64,000 bases of DNA from Xanthostigma xanthostigma (GCA_963575645.1 OY754470.1:47399201-47463200); one strand, 5' to 3'; shown: positions 46,066 through 58,296, counted from the stretch's first letter. Program-made: numbers and translations. The notes: generated by a model not told the origin, from the sequence alone.

Positions 46066-49000
46066 ATACGGTCATGCGGTTGGTTTTGTTGCATCTGTCA
46101 GCACTTAATTTAGATCTAATCTGTCCTTTTTCCGATATACTCTATCTGCTTGTTTTCTGACGGTTTGCCGTTCACGAAAAATACCAACCATTATATATTT
46201 ATGAGTTTTTTTAAGTAATTTATCTGAAATGCTAGAGAGAGGGGGCGCCATTATCAAGTTTCTGCCCCGGTTCGAAAAAATCGTAGATCCGGGGCTGTAG
46301 AGAATGCGCCGTCAATTTTCTTTGTTACTGGTTAAGATTTATTCATAACTGATTCTCGATGTCATATAGTACTCTAAGGTCACCTTTCATCACTTCATTC
46401 ACAAATAAACTATTCACGACGGCGCGGCGCGGCGGTTCAAGTTCGTAGAAATGCCATAAACAAAGCCTGCTGGGTTTTCTCTTCTTTCATTGTTAATATT
46501 CTTCTAACAACTCCATACTATGTTACTTAACCGATATCAAATGAAGTTCAACATCATTATAATGATAAAAATAAATAATAATTTATGACCACATTATGAC
46601 ATCGTTTAATTAGCTCGTTTTACTTTCATTAAATCACTATGTAATATTAAACTAGTTTATTGAATTCATTTGAATAGATGTGGAAAACATATCAGTAATG
46701 TTATGCCGTAGAAATTTGACAGAAATATTTAAATCCAACGTGCCATCGAGTCGTTCCGCTAAGTTCAAATTGAAGTTTCTGATATAATACAAAGGTAAAT
46801 TAATAGGCGATTAACAGAAGAAAAAAAAATGTAAGATAAAAATTGTGTGTTTTATTTTAAACTGTAACTTTTGACATCTGCTGTTATTCAATAATACATA
46901 TAACATCGGATATCTAAACTATTATATAAAATATTCTTCGTTTCTATGCATGTATGTTAGAACGAATTAAAAACTATTTAACGAATTTTTTTTAAGTGCT
47001 ATAGGTTATGTTTTACTTCAATATTGAAATTAATTTTTGAGTTAATAGAACAATTACTTGACCCAATCGCGTATGCATATTCCGATCGCCCGTAGTATGG
47101 TCAAGATTATTGGTCGGAGGGGGCACGGTAATGAGTGGGAAAATTAGAGCTATTTCGAGAATGCAGACGCGGTCGCGCAGGCTTACACGCGCAAACGGGC
47201 ATTCTATGCGGACTGATTTAATAAATGCGATTTTTTTTCTTTATGAACATTTCCAGAGTAATTTAATTTCGTTTCTAATTATCTATTAATTTTTTTTAAA
47301 TTAATTATTATTGATTAATTTATAATAAATAAAAAAAACACCGGACTAACACGGCTACTATTCTATAAGAAAATTCACTGCAATGGAATATCTTTAATAG
47401 ACAATCTATAAATCCGGACGAAGCCGAACCGGACCATTCTTAAAGTAAAATAATAAAAGATATCACTATTAATAGATTGGACAGTGCTGTTTTATTGCCT
47501 CTTTAAAAACAAATGTAAATTTGCTATAAAAACCAAAGTGCAGCAATTAGAATGTAGTGTAATATTTAAATAGTTCTTGCAACTCAACTAATTATTAATT
47601 AATAGTTGATAGATTAGGAGACATAAAATAATAACTGGCTTTTCGATTCGGAGTTCTATACAAAATAAGTTTCAAGAATTTTCGAAAATTCTGCATAACA
47701 AAAAAAAATGAGCCTAGCACATACATATACATTCTAGTAACTAATTTTCGCCCTGTAAGTAAATTTTGCCCTGCCATATTAATAAAATCACCTGTAACTA
47801 GGTAAAAGTAAGAAGGGGGTATACCCTTCTTACAAAATTGAAAATAAATTCGCACTGTTTTGTTTAATATTATGCATACTAAAAATCATTCTGAATCGAT
47901 TCCGATCATCCTCAACCCTGTATCTCTTTTAGTTTCTGATATTCAGGTTACACTCTTGTCAATACAGTGATTATTGAGGAGTAAAGCGCAACAAATATTC
48001 TATAAAACAACACGCTCCAGTGCACACTGGCCTTTATTCATTGTATAAGCCGAGCCTGATTCATTGTGACACATTTGAAATTATAATTCGCCCAGTCGAT
48101 TTAGCATAGTGACAAACAAAACTTAGGTATTCTACAAGACGCTATACTCTCGAACAAGGAAACTGATTTTCGAGAGAGAAAAAAACGGTTATTACTCATT
48201 TAAATTGTCCATCCTTATAAATTCTTGGTCTAAGATAAAACTCCCTTTATAAATTGACAGCTGAATTTTTCAAGGTTCACGACTCTGCATGCATTTTTGT
48301 GAAATAAATAAAAATAATCGCGATCTTTAAAAACTAAACGAAAGTATTAAATTATGGTCAGGGTTTTCCCTTAGAACCAGCGTGATATGACATTGATAGT
48401 TCCTCCTAGACAATACAAGGAGGAACACTGGGAAAGCTGGTCCTAGTTGTGTAGAAACATTTTTTTAGTGGTAGGTATATTTTTGTCAAATTGTTATTCT
48501 TGTGGAAAATTTAGTGGCAATCAATTTTTAAACAAATTTATAATATGTTATTATTTATTATATAAACTCAGAGCAGTTTAATATTAACCAATATATTAAC
48601 AGAGACTTATAAAAAATGCAAATTTGATAATTAAATTTGGTAGTAACTAGTAAGTAGGTTACTTATAACATTGATTCAGATTATAATAAAATCTCGGTCA
48701 TAATAACATTTTTTTTTTAAGTTTCAGACGAATTTTTATTAGTCACTTATATTTTTGAAAATGATTGAAATTTTGTTATTTCCATAAAATTCAAAACAAT
48801 AACAACCGAAATGACAGCACCGATTATATTAAAATTATGTAATTGATATGTAAATTTTCATAAAATGATAACACAATCTCGTATAATATTTATAATCTAT
48901 TGCAGAGTGGACGCCAATTCATATCATAGATTGGCTAAATTTCATTTATCGATTCTGAACGAATTTAAACGGTTTTAATCGTTTGCAGGTTCTAGTTCGG

Positions 49001-50674
49001 GACCTGGGAAAATTGTCAACAAAATTTTTTATTAATTTTTTTTAAATCAATTTGATTTATGAACGGGTACTACGCCCAAATAACGCTAGGTTTTGATAAC
49101 CTTAAAAACGAAAGAAAAAATACAGGACAAAACAATACAAATTGATATTAAAACTCATCATAAACATTAGAAAGTTGCAAAATGAATAAAATAGAGTATT
49201 CAAACGTTATTATTCTTTAGAGAAAGCTTATAGTTTCTCAACTTGACCTTGTTTCGGTTTTACGTTTTTATGGAAATACACTTTTATAGTTTCTGTGCCG
49301 ATTGCTCTAATAGAAGAACTAATTTCCGTATTATTATTATTATTTAGTGTGTAATTACTTTTGGTACAGTTTTGTTTCGTTAAATCGTCATAACTATTAT
49401 ATTATTGCGGATTTTAAAATTTTTTCAACATCATACTATAATTAAAGAGTAAAAGCTTATACAGGCCAATAAAATGAAGATGATAAACATTTCCACAAAA
49501 TCGCAAACGGGTGCAAATTTGAAGGAACATTTATATAAGTATGTCAAAATTGCACCTTCGTGCGATGACGAACTTGTTACCCTTTATAGAAAACCGCATC
49601 TGAATTGATCAAACCGTTTTCCAGATAAATGGCGACATTCGAGTGCACAAACAAACAAACAATCTCGCAGGCTAAACGCATATACCTGCTCCGTTCCGTC
49701 GTGGGTAAAAAGAGTTAAAAAACTATGTTTCATCAATTTTTTGCTTGCGTATCAGATTGTCAAAATTCAATATTGTAACCATGGAAAAGTTCTTCTAATT
49801 TTTGAATTAGTGGAAACTGAGTTCATTATTTTGCTGGCCTATTATATATTTGTTTGTTGTAGGTAATCTCCATAACTACTGAATCGATTTGAAAAATTCT
49901 CAGAACTTTTTCTCCTACACCTGCAAAATTCTGAGATATAAGGACGACCCGTTTAAAATGGAACAGTCTGTATAAAGTAAAGTATTTTTCCGCGTGTCTT
50001 CAATACAAGCATGACATTTCTGATTTTTCAAGTGGATTTTCAATTAAGTAATATCAAAAGTTCGAAATTGGTACGAGGTCCCCAGATAACTCTTAGTTCA
50101 TGACCTTAAAAACACTGTCTAAAGTACGAATATAAAATAATATTAATAAATAAATAAACGAAGGATTTAGTTATGTAGTTCCCAAGTTTTTTAAGAATCG
50201 TTAAAAATATTCATAAATTAATTCATTTTATTATTTAAAACAATGATAGGCACAAAAAACTTTAGCAGCTGATAGTTTTAAAACAATCATGAATAAAAAA
50301 TTTTGTTCATAAATTATACGTTTTAAAGGTGCACGAATTCAAAAATTGGAACGCCCATCAGTATAAATTCAATAAAATAATGGTACACTTTTCATAACGA
50401 TTTATTATTCTATTTTTTTTTACAAGAACGTTTTTATTTTTTTTTTAAGTTTCATAGTTTCGGAAATATTATGTCAGAAATAAAAAAATATCAGCTGTTC
50501 TTTTCTTCTGAAGATGTGCCAAAAAGAAATTAGGTAACTGACAGGCTTGCTTTGGTTAATTTTTAAATATGCAACCATTTTATGTAACCATGCAAACCAA
50601 TAGCAAATATCACTACATTCATTACTAGTCGTTACCCGCGTCATCGCTCGCATTAACAGAAATTTTATTTATAA
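46066..50674. other. Long sparse region
   Basis: Holds a degraded H1 Helitron 3' end (47400-47440, AATCTATAAATCCGGACGAA), one reversed unit of repeat family G (47814-47940), a GCCCCGG...CCGGGGC hairpin (46263-46298), and a block matching 37900-38000 inverted (49465-49570). No gene recognised. Confidence 0.5.
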
Positions 50675-50970
50675 CTAGCGGCCCGTCCCGGCTTCACCCG
50701 GGTGCAAAACTGTTTTGGGAATATTATATTGACCTTCCCATCTACAGAACTATCAAAGTACATTGTTTTGATGTATCTCTAAAGATTTGGCTAGCGTTAG
50801 CCATGTAAGCCATTTTGCTCAAAATATTTACAAAATTATATATACAGAAACCTTCCTCGTTTATCGCTCTTTCTATTAGTGAAAACCGTAAGAAAATCCG
50901 TTCGGTAGTTTTTGAGCGGACAAACAGACAGACGCGGCGGGGGACTTATAAGTTTTATATATAATATAGA
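50675..50970 (-). mobile_element. Non-autonomous Helitron, 296 bp
   Basis: On the minus strand TC (50969-50970) starts the element and CTAG (50675-50678) ends it. The 3' hairpin is CCCGGGTGAAGCCGGG. Body motifs differ from H1-H4 (TTTGTCCGCTCAAAAACTAC near the 5' end). An H4-type 3' end lies just upstream at about 50625. Confidence 0.85.
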
Positions 50971-50977
50971 TATGTCA

Positions 50978-51183
50978 AATGTCAATATTTTTGAAGTTGG
51001 AATGGTCCTGTCGCCCAAATGACGAGATTTCTATTTAGATCTAGACCATGCAAACAAACAGCAAATACCATAATATTTAACACTAGCCGTTACCCGCGTC
51101 ACCGTACACGTTATGTCAAATGTCAATATTTTTGAAGTTGGGATGGTCTCGTCGCCCAATTGGCTGTAATTTTTGATGCCGGT
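50978..51183. repeat. Direct repeat of about 60 bp
   Basis: GTCAATATTTTTGAAGTTGG followed by .ATGGTC..GTCGCCCAA occurs at 50979 and 51121. The inverted motif is at about 44517-44555 and 51785-51830. Between the two direct copies is an H4-type Helitron end (ACTAGCCGTTACCCGCGTC). Confidence 0.7.
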
Positions 51184-51660
51184 TACAAAGCATTCAAGTA
51201 TTTTTGTGGAAGTTATATAAAGGAAAGTAAATTCCACAGACACACAGACATCGACGAGTACACAATAAATACGTACAGAAGTTTCTGACCTTGTCACCTT
51301 ATATCGGACACGATTTATCGACCCTACACTTCCATTTCCTTAGAAAACATGGAAGTAATTAAAGTAGACTAATAAATTAACAGTATTAGTCTTTTAAACT
51401 TGACCTTTATAAATACTGTACCAGCGTATATATGCCAGTAACGAGACATTTTTTAATGTTTATTTTTTAAATATGTATCTTTCAAATATGCAAATATGCT
51501 AGATTTTATAAAAATAGTTTCTGTTCATGTTTTACATATGTACAAAAAAAAGATAAAATTCAATAAAAAATAAAAAAAAGACACTTCAATTAAATTTTAA
51601 TAACATTAAGAAAAAATTACACAAAATATGTGTACACAAATATATTAGATATATTTATTG

Positions 51661-51700
51661 TACAACGTTTCGTCTGTACTTACGAGTTTTTCAAGTACAG
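51661..51700 (-). repeat. Stem-loop next to GAAACGTTG
   Basis: The minus strand folds CTGTACTT/AAGTACAG around an 11-nt loop and continues ACGAAACGTTGTACAATAAA. It resembles hairpins near Penelope-like or similar retroelement ends but lacks a complete hammerhead core. A fragment of the same (TTTCGTCTGTACAAG) is in the loop at 53337-53352. Confidence 0.4.
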
Positions 51701-51783
51701 CAATTTTTTCTTAATTTTGTAATCACGATGAACAAGATAGAATTTTAATTTCAAAAAAGATTGAATCCAAATAAAAATCCAGC

Positions 51784-52968
51784 CGTTTGTGCGATGGGAC
51801 CATTCCAACTACAAAAATATTGACATTTGACATAATTATATAATAAATATCTGCGTGTAATATTTACAAAACAAGATTTTGAAAAAAAATTTTTTTTTAA
51901 TCAGCAGAATAATAATAAACCTTTATATTATGAAAACTGAAAAGTGTGATCACCTATTCTCCTGAAAAAATAGGATGATAAACTACCCACCAAAATTAAT
52001 AATTTGGTTTCTACCAGCTTGGCTGTTTGAATGTATTTTTTGCAAAATCACGATTTTTACACTTCAAACACTTCAAGTAGGAAAAATATTGTAAAATTGT
52101 GAAAAGCGATTTTGACTTAAATTACTATCAGTCCCTACTTATGGAGCTGAAAAGGTACAAAAATTGCTCTTTTTTTGAATTTCGATTACTTTATTTCCTT
52201 GCTAAAATTTATACAATGTTTTTTTTTAAATGAAAACAATTCTAACACAGCGATGCACGAAGTATGTTTCAAGAATTGCGAGAAAGAATACAACGAAAAT
52301 GTTTTAATAATTATTTACAGTCATCCCTTCATCCCCCTCTCCAGGCCTACGCAATATCGATTGTTTAAAATTAAAAAAAAACTACGTACCAGCATTTTAT
52401 GAAACGTGCATAAAATCACAAAATGAAAATTTATATTTGTCACTTTAAGTCACTTGGAACACAGTTAAACTCGAAAATTATTTTTGCGAACGGAAAAGCC
52501 GGTTTAAATAATAAATATTTATTATATATTTTTTTAATATTTTGACGGCAAGAGACACGATCTACTTTAATTAAAAGTAGTCTTTGTCTTGACAGCTGAG
52601 CAACCGACAGCGAACTAAACTGTAACTGGCGGACGATATTCGAATAGTGTGTACTTTATATGAATCTAATCAAATATGTACATATATTCAGTAGTTACCT
52701 ATACATAATTGTATATGTATACGTTTTTATTATGTATGTATTTTAGCCGACAAACCTTCAGTAAGTAACGTTGCACCCACCATTTTGTAGAATACTAAAA
52801 AATAATCAAAATAAATGCGGCTTTAAAAATCAAGCAAGTTCGAACATCACGCAACGTTTTATCGAAAACTTATTTAAAAACAGGGGTAAACCCGTTTCCC
52901 TATGTAACGAAATTAGTGTCACTAAATTGTACTAGCAGTAACCCTGTATAAACAATAGTTCTCTGTAA
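51784..52968. other. AT-rich, no feature seen
   Basis: A 75-codon frame (52175-52402) is not recognisable. Nothing else seen after the inverted motif at 51785-51830. Confidence 0.45.
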
Positions 52969-53039
52969 GCATCCGTAGCTCAGTGGTAGAATGCCGGCCT
53001 GCCGCGTGGCCGGTCCGAGTTCGATTACCGTCAGGTGCG
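52969..53039 (+). tRNA. tRNA-Gly(GCC)-like sequence, probably a pseudogene
   Basis: 71 nt aligning with glycine tRNA: GCATCCGTAGCTCAGTGGTA start, CTGCCGC anticodon loop (GCC), GTTCGATT T loop. The acceptor stem pairs at six of seven (GCATCCG/CAGGTGC). The anticodon stem (CCGGC/GTGGC) has two mismatches and the T stem is weak. An intact glycine tRNA gene is unlikely; a derived or SINE-head sequence is possible. No downstream T-run typical of a pol III terminator within 10 nt. Confidence 0.6.
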
Positions 53040-53218
53040 CGCAACAATTTGCGTTTTTAATTTATTTTGTTTTGGAGTTGCAAATCATACGATTAATTTT
53101 TGTTTAATAATCCTATTATAAAGAATAATTTTTCAACCCATGGAGTTATTTATTATTTGCAATAAACCTGCGAGAAAAATTTAAAATGTGACGAGAACGC
53201 ATTACAGAAGTGAAACTT

Positions 53219-53478
53219 CTATGTGGAAAGTGGAAAAATGATAAGAAGTCTAATGGATAAGTGGAAAAAAGTAAGAATAAGAAGTAAAGATTCATAATTA
53301 ATTTTTATCATTTAACTCATAGGAAACGTTCAGATATTTCGTCTGTACAAGTTAATTTGAACATGAAACTATGAATTAAATGATAAAAATTGATTATGAA
53401 TCTTTTCTTCTTACTCTTACCTACTTTTTTTCCACTTGTCCATTGGACTTCTTTTCATTTTTCCACTTGTCCACATAG
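53219..53478. mobile_element. Foldback element (about 105-bp arms)
   Basis: Arms 53219-53322 and 53369-53478 are inverted repeats with CTATGTGGA...GTGGAAAAATGA, AGAAGTC.AATGGA and GATTCATAATTAATTTTTAT. The 46-bp loop carries GAAACGTTCAGATATTTCGT. Noncoding. Confidence 0.8.
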
Positions 53479-54777
53479 TTTGACAGGAAATACAAAATAT
53501 CTAATTATATCTGTACCAAATATTTTTGGGGTCTGATGATTCTATAGTCCCGTTGACTGCAAATTGCAATCAGTGAATTTGACTCATAATTTTTTAATAA
53601 CAGATTTTCCTGTTTGTATTAGTAATTTAACTAGCCTGTGAGAGCCCTTTTTGGAATCAGCTATCAAAATTTCTTCAGAACAGCCTTTGAAGTGAGTAGA
53701 TCATGATCTGTTAAACAGCTTGCTCAATGAACACTTTCTGGCTTTGCTAACGATTCCGATCCATGCTTCAATAAAAATCTAGCTTTCGGACGTAGTGCCC
53801 TGGGCGGTCGCCTTGCCCCTCCCTCCACCCTTAAGCCGGCACTATATATCATGATTTAACGAAGTAAGTAAAAGTTGTCCGAATATTTAATATTTATTTA
53901 CCAAAATGTGTAACCTAAATAAGAAATGTCAACAGTGCATTTTATCAAGCTATAGACAGGCGCATAAGTTGAATGTCTTTTAGTTGCTCTGTTGATTCTA
54001 GATAATTTTTTTTATAAATAAGGCACTCGTACACGCTCTAACCTTCAGCGTACGTAATATGATATTCCGGTTTACTTTACTTTAATCAGATCTCCGACTG
54101 ATGTGTACAGAATGGTTCAAAAAGATTTATCGAAACTCACTAGCACTTTATCAGCTGTATTTCTGCATCCCATGAATCGATATAGAGACATAACTGAGTC
54201 ATCAGCATTTAACAGCACCTGTTTAGTTGCTTGAAACGCAACACAGCAGAACAACCAACAGAGCATGTGCTGTTTGCGTGATAATTGTATTTGTTGGTGT
54301 GAAACATATACAGCTAGATGTTGATTTGGAGACGAAATGAGAACGATTATTCTTTCACGTAATATATTACTTTAATGCACCGATGATTTAGCTCAAAAAT
54401 CAATGTTGAGCTTATTAAAAATTTGCGTTATTTGTTTGAGTGGCAGTTATCAGATAATACGTAAATATACTGAATATATTCAAGCGCTCGCAACGTGTGA
54501 GTTTATAGAATCAGTATTATTTTTAACTATTGTTTTGTGCGTTAATTTCTGACGTCTGAACAGTTTTGTAGAGAAGGGGCTGTCAACAGGGTCGGCATTA
54601 AAAGAAAGTTCTTTTTTTTATAAATTTTACGGATTTCAATAAAGAAATTAATTGCAAAAAAGTGTCTTATCAGTATTCAAAATAATATGATGCAATTAAT
54701 ACAGTTGAACTCGTAATATAAAACATATAACCTGAATAAAAATAATCTAGAATAGCTTTATTTATTGTAACCAATTT
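53479..54777. other. Intergenic DNA, no gene seen
   Basis: A hAT-like end (AAGCCGGCACTA, near 53832) is the only motif. The rest is unassigned. Confidence 0.45.
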
Positions 54778-55100
54778 GGTCGGTCAATTATCCGGCTAAT
54801 TAACCGGTTATGTATATAAAAAACATGGCGGTTTCCGGTTTCTGTTTTTCAGAACAACAAAAAATCATACAATAGAGCAGTTTTCAAGAGTAGAATGGAA
54901 CGAATTATTAAAAAAAATATGTATTTACGCAAAATACGAGTATATTGTCTGCAAAATTACGATGGCTGGAATTAACAATCATGCGCAAACCTGTCTGCGC
55001 ATGCTACGTGTAAGAATAATAGATACATAGCTACGGCTATTTAAAATAAAAAGCCGTGAATATTTAACCGGACATTTAGCCGGATAATTATCCGATTATT
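54778..55100. mobile_element. Inverted-repeat element, 323 bp
   Basis: Ends 54778-54810 and 55065-55100 are inverted repeats centred on AATTATCCGGCTAA and CCGGTTA. CCGGTT and GTTTCCGG motifs recur inside. Non-autonomous DNA element, superfamily uncertain. Confidence 0.65.
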
Positions 55101-55250
55101 TACCCTTTTACATTACTAATCTAGAATATTTGAGTATTAAATCAATTTGATTATTTAAAAAAATGAGTATCACGTGGTCCGTGGTATAACATTAATTAAC
55201 ATACGCCTTCTGAATGCACTAATTAAGAACTTTCTGTCTCGCGTACGTAA

Positions 55251-55826
55251 TCACTGGTTAGAAAACATTGGACTTTGGTATGAAAACAGATCCGGGTCTA
55301 TTTTAACTTTGACTGTCAATAACTTCTTAATATTAAAGGTTCTTTCTTTGAATTTAAATAAAACACGTAAGATGACAATGCCCTCAAATCGCTCGTGCAG
55401 AATGTCCAATGTGGCATGAGCTGTGTGGCACGTAGCAACGTCCTGTTGAAACCACATGACGTTGGTGTCCATATCATTCAATTCAGGCCAAAAGAAGTTG
55501 GTAATCATCGACCTATAGCGCTCGCCGTTGAGGGTGATGGCCTGGCCAACGTCGTTCTCAAAAAAATATGAATCGATGACTCCGCCAGCCCAAAATCCAC
55601 ACCAAACAGTGACTTTTTCGGGACGCATTGGACGCTCTTGGATCTCATGTGGATTGGTGTCGTTCCAAATTCGAAAATTTTGTTTGTTCACGTGCCCATT
55701 CATCCAGAAATGGGCCTCATCGCTGAAGATGATTATTCGATGAACGTTGCCCGAACAGAATAATAAAACAATTTTGTCATTTGCACGTGTTGTTGAAAGC
55801 GTTATCTGTCCATGGTGATTTGGCAA
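55251..55826 (-). pseudogene. Tc1/mariner-superfamily transposase fragment
   Basis: 191 codons. Residues ~28-153 are recognisable DDE/D transposase: IIFSDEAHFWMNG with the first catalytic Asp (residue 36), RIWNDTNPHE, VTVWCGFWAGGVI, NGERYRSMITNFFWPEL, and MWFQQDVATCHTA with the second Asp (129), 92 residues between. The usual Gly after the second Asp is Val. The N-terminal helix-turn-helix and the third catalytic residue are missing; after ~153 the sequence departs from the family. No TIRs identified. A dead internal fragment that happens to keep an open frame. Confidence 0.85.
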
Positions 55827-56179
55827 AACAGACTGAATAAATGATAGCCAATTTGACAGATGTAGCTTTAACTGTCAAAGTTCGGAAGTCCCTAATGGAA
55901 GACTTTTATATAAAAGTATATGAGTGCGGACCTGTGCTAATGCGATGGCTGTGAGTTTTCTCTCTTTACACCGAAGACCACATGGTGAACACATGGCCCG
56001 TGACACTGTGGTGGTGGGAAAGTCTTTAGTCGTTACACTTGCACTGCGTTACATTATCAAATTGACAATTAACTGGATCAATATTTTTATTACGCATTTT
56101 TTTTGTATTACAATTATATAAATTTGCTGTGATGGAAGTATTCAAATTCAAGTAGCTTGGCTGTGTTTATAGTACTAAA
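55827..56179. other. No feature seen
   Basis: Plus-strand 65-codon frame (55924-56121) not recognised. TTTGACAG/CTGTCAAAG motifs near 55853-55880 might relate to the transposon's lost end. Confidence 0.4.
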
Positions 56180-56811
56180 CTAGAGGCCCCGCTCGGTTTC
56201 ACCCGGGAGCAAAAGAACGAAATAGGAAGGAAAGGACATGAGTACGCACATTCATCTTAGTTTACCGAGATGAATGCTGTGTCCAAACTTCATAATGATC
56301 AGAGTTACCGTTCAAAAGTTTTTGTCGTTAAAAAGCAGTATTTATACTTTTTTTAAGTAATAAAATTTCTTTGAATTAATTTTAATTAATCGTAATAAAA
56401 TTTTTAAAAAATTGAAATGTAAGCCTTAGAAGAAAGCAATGTAGAAAATAAAAAAAATAAAAATATATTCGCCGACGTGGGACTTGAACCCAAGACCCTG
56501 CGGCATTAAGAATTTTACACTCTACCGACTGAGCTATCCGACCTTGTGACCGTCACGCGCTAATATTGCAATATTTAGTTAAGGCATTTTACCTGATAAT
56601 ATTTGTCGGACGGACTAATTTTGAGATACATCTTGCAACATTTTTCATTAATGTTCTGCTACAATTGGTCGTAGCGTGATATTATATAGTCTGTAGCCTT
56701 CCTCGATAAATGGGTTATCCAACAAAAACAAATTTTTCAATTCGAACCTGTAGTTTCTGAGGTTAGCGCGTTCAAACAAACAAACTCTTCAGCTTTATAT
56801 ATTAATATAGA
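56180..56811 (-). mobile_element. Helitron family H2 carrying a tRNA-Lys-like cassette, copy 4
   Basis: Minus-strand element: TC at 56810-56811, CTAG at 56180-56183, hairpin CCCGGGTGAAACCGAG. Contains a 274-bp insert (56328-56601) flanked by a perfect 7-bp direct repeat TTTGTCG (56321-56327, 56602-56608) that is present once in the empty copy at 42843. The insert holds the tRNA-Lys-like sequence and is homologous to that in 20392-20972. Confidence 0.9.
56470..56543 (-). tRNA. tRNA-Lys(CTT)-like pseudogene in a Helitron
   Basis: The minus strand reads GGTCGGATAGCTCAGTCGGT, CTTAA anticodon loop (TTCTTAA) and GGGTTCAAGTCCCAC. T arm nearly intact, acceptor stem damaged at both ends, anticodon stem altered. 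Differs from the 20632 copy at many sites, so the two have diverged independently from one captured ancestor. Confidence 0.8.
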
Positions 56812-56889
56812 TTTAAAGCAGCAACTAACTGTCTAAAAACGCATCCACAGGCATTGATAGCCGATAACCTCGAAAATATTGTCCTGTTT

Positions 56890-56945
56890 TATCTATAGTA
56901 TAGCATCGATTATCCGATTGTCTGTTTATCCGACATTCCGACAAA
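56890..56945. mobile_element. pogo-like terminal sequence
   Basis: GATTATCCGATTGTC and GTTTATCCGACATTCCGACA resemble pogo/Tigger terminal repeats. The other end was not found. Confidence 0.35.
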
Positions 56946-57107
56946 AATTGTGATCACTAAACAAGTTATGTAAAAAAATATTTATCTATTTTATATCTAT
57001 ATAAAAGCCTGTTTTTTCTTAGTTTAATCTTTTACAGCGTCATTTTTTTACTTAATAACGTTTCAATATGCATTGTCGGTGTGAATTTTATATTATTAGT
57101 ACAATTT

Positions 57108-57141
57108 CTGCAACCAAACTTATATTTAAGTTTGGTTGCAG
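57108..57141. repeat. Perfect 15-bp-stem hairpin
   Basis: CTGCAACCAAACTTA and TAAGTTTGGTTGCAG around TATT. No T-run follows and no gene precedes it, so a terminator role is not indicated. Confidence 0.85.
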
Positions 57142-57715
57142 AATTTCCACGATAAAGTAGTTCAGTATTTGTAAATATTATAAATAATAATCAGTTTGTG
57201 AGTTATTTGAGTTTATTAATTAATATTGTTTATCTCGCGACTGCGCAATCTAAAAAAATTAATTGTTTTTAACTGTTGATTCTTAATTAAATAAACATTA
57301 ATTGATAAATGAAATAATACAAACTAGTTATTTAAAAGAGACGAAACAACTTAAGTATTTGCATGTTGTTTATAGTACAGATAACAATAATCAGTTTTCA
57401 TTTAATTGTTTTTTCTATTTTACAAATAATTGTGCATAATATGTAATACGGTATTTTTTAATGTCCCACCAAACTTTCGGTTTCAGTTTTGGCGTTAAAT
57501 TGGAGCTTCGGTTTGGACAGAAAATCTGCCGAAATTAGGACCGAAACCGAAACAAGGTTCGTGAGCTTCCGTGCGGCGTTCGAGAGCGATTAGCATATGA
57601 ACGGTGGAGCATAGTGGAGATCGTTTGCAAAACTTGACAGATCCATTTTAAACAAAAATCTAGTTATGTATCGTACGTCAGTATTCAACCCTAAACAAAT
57701 CTGAATTTCTGGCTA
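57142..57715. other. Intergenic DNA with CCGAAACC hairpin
   Basis: TTTCGGTTTCAG (57476) and CCGAAACCGAAAC (57541) form an inverted repeat about 75 bp long, possibly a small MITE. Otherwise unassigned. Confidence 0.4.
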
Positions 57716-58152
57716 TTTTGACGTGATAACGTCTTATAAATTGATGAAACACTGGCTGCACGCACGAAAAAGAGTAACGTTCCGCAAGCGAGAGCGCGAT
57801 ATAAGCGATAGTCTCTCTCTTCTCGCGTGACGTCAGAGAGTAGTGTGCGTTCAACATTTTTTTCGGCTGTTCCAGCGAAAGCTACATCTGACAGATGGCC
57901 AGATAAATTATACGGTTTGTTAACGAATATAATATAATATAATATATACATTCTTTTAAATGTCTTTTATAATTGCTTAAATATAGGTATTTTGCTTTGG
58001 TTGATCAAATTATTATTCGGTAAAAATATAGTTTGACAGCTACTAAAATTTAGGTTATGTAATATGTATTATTAAATATGATATTCGAGCGGAATACGTT
58101 ATCACGTAAAACTATCGTCCGTAAACCGAATTTACAGACAACCAATTTTTTA
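57716..58152 (+). repeat. Repeat family F, copy 2
   Basis: Begins TTTTGACGTGATAACGT, ends ACAGACAACCAATTTTTT. About 170 bp longer than copy 1, with a different central part containing a CTCTCTCTTCTCGCGTGACG stretch. Faces copy 3 across 260 bp. Confidence 0.75.
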
Positions 58153-58217
58153 ATCTAAACTTAACATATCATATACGAATTAAACGACGAAAATGGTGTT
58201 TGTGATCATTTAATTCA

Positions 58218-58296
58218 TAATATTATTATGGAATCTCTGATGTTTTATGTGGATTTAAATACACATAAAACACCAGAGGGTTCCATAATAATATTA
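58218..58296. repeat. Hairpin with about 34-bp arms
   Basis: TAATATTATTATGGAA...GATGTTTTATGTG (58218-58251) pairs with 58262-58296 with three mismatches or indels. It sits midway between the two opposed family F copies. Confidence 0.8.

Noticed and set aside
51661-51700. Second hammerhead ribozyme
   Set aside because: Has a stem-loop and GAAACG but no CUGANGA core.
57108-57141. Transcription terminator
   Set aside because: Perfect hairpin but no gene upstream and no T-run; eukaryotic context.
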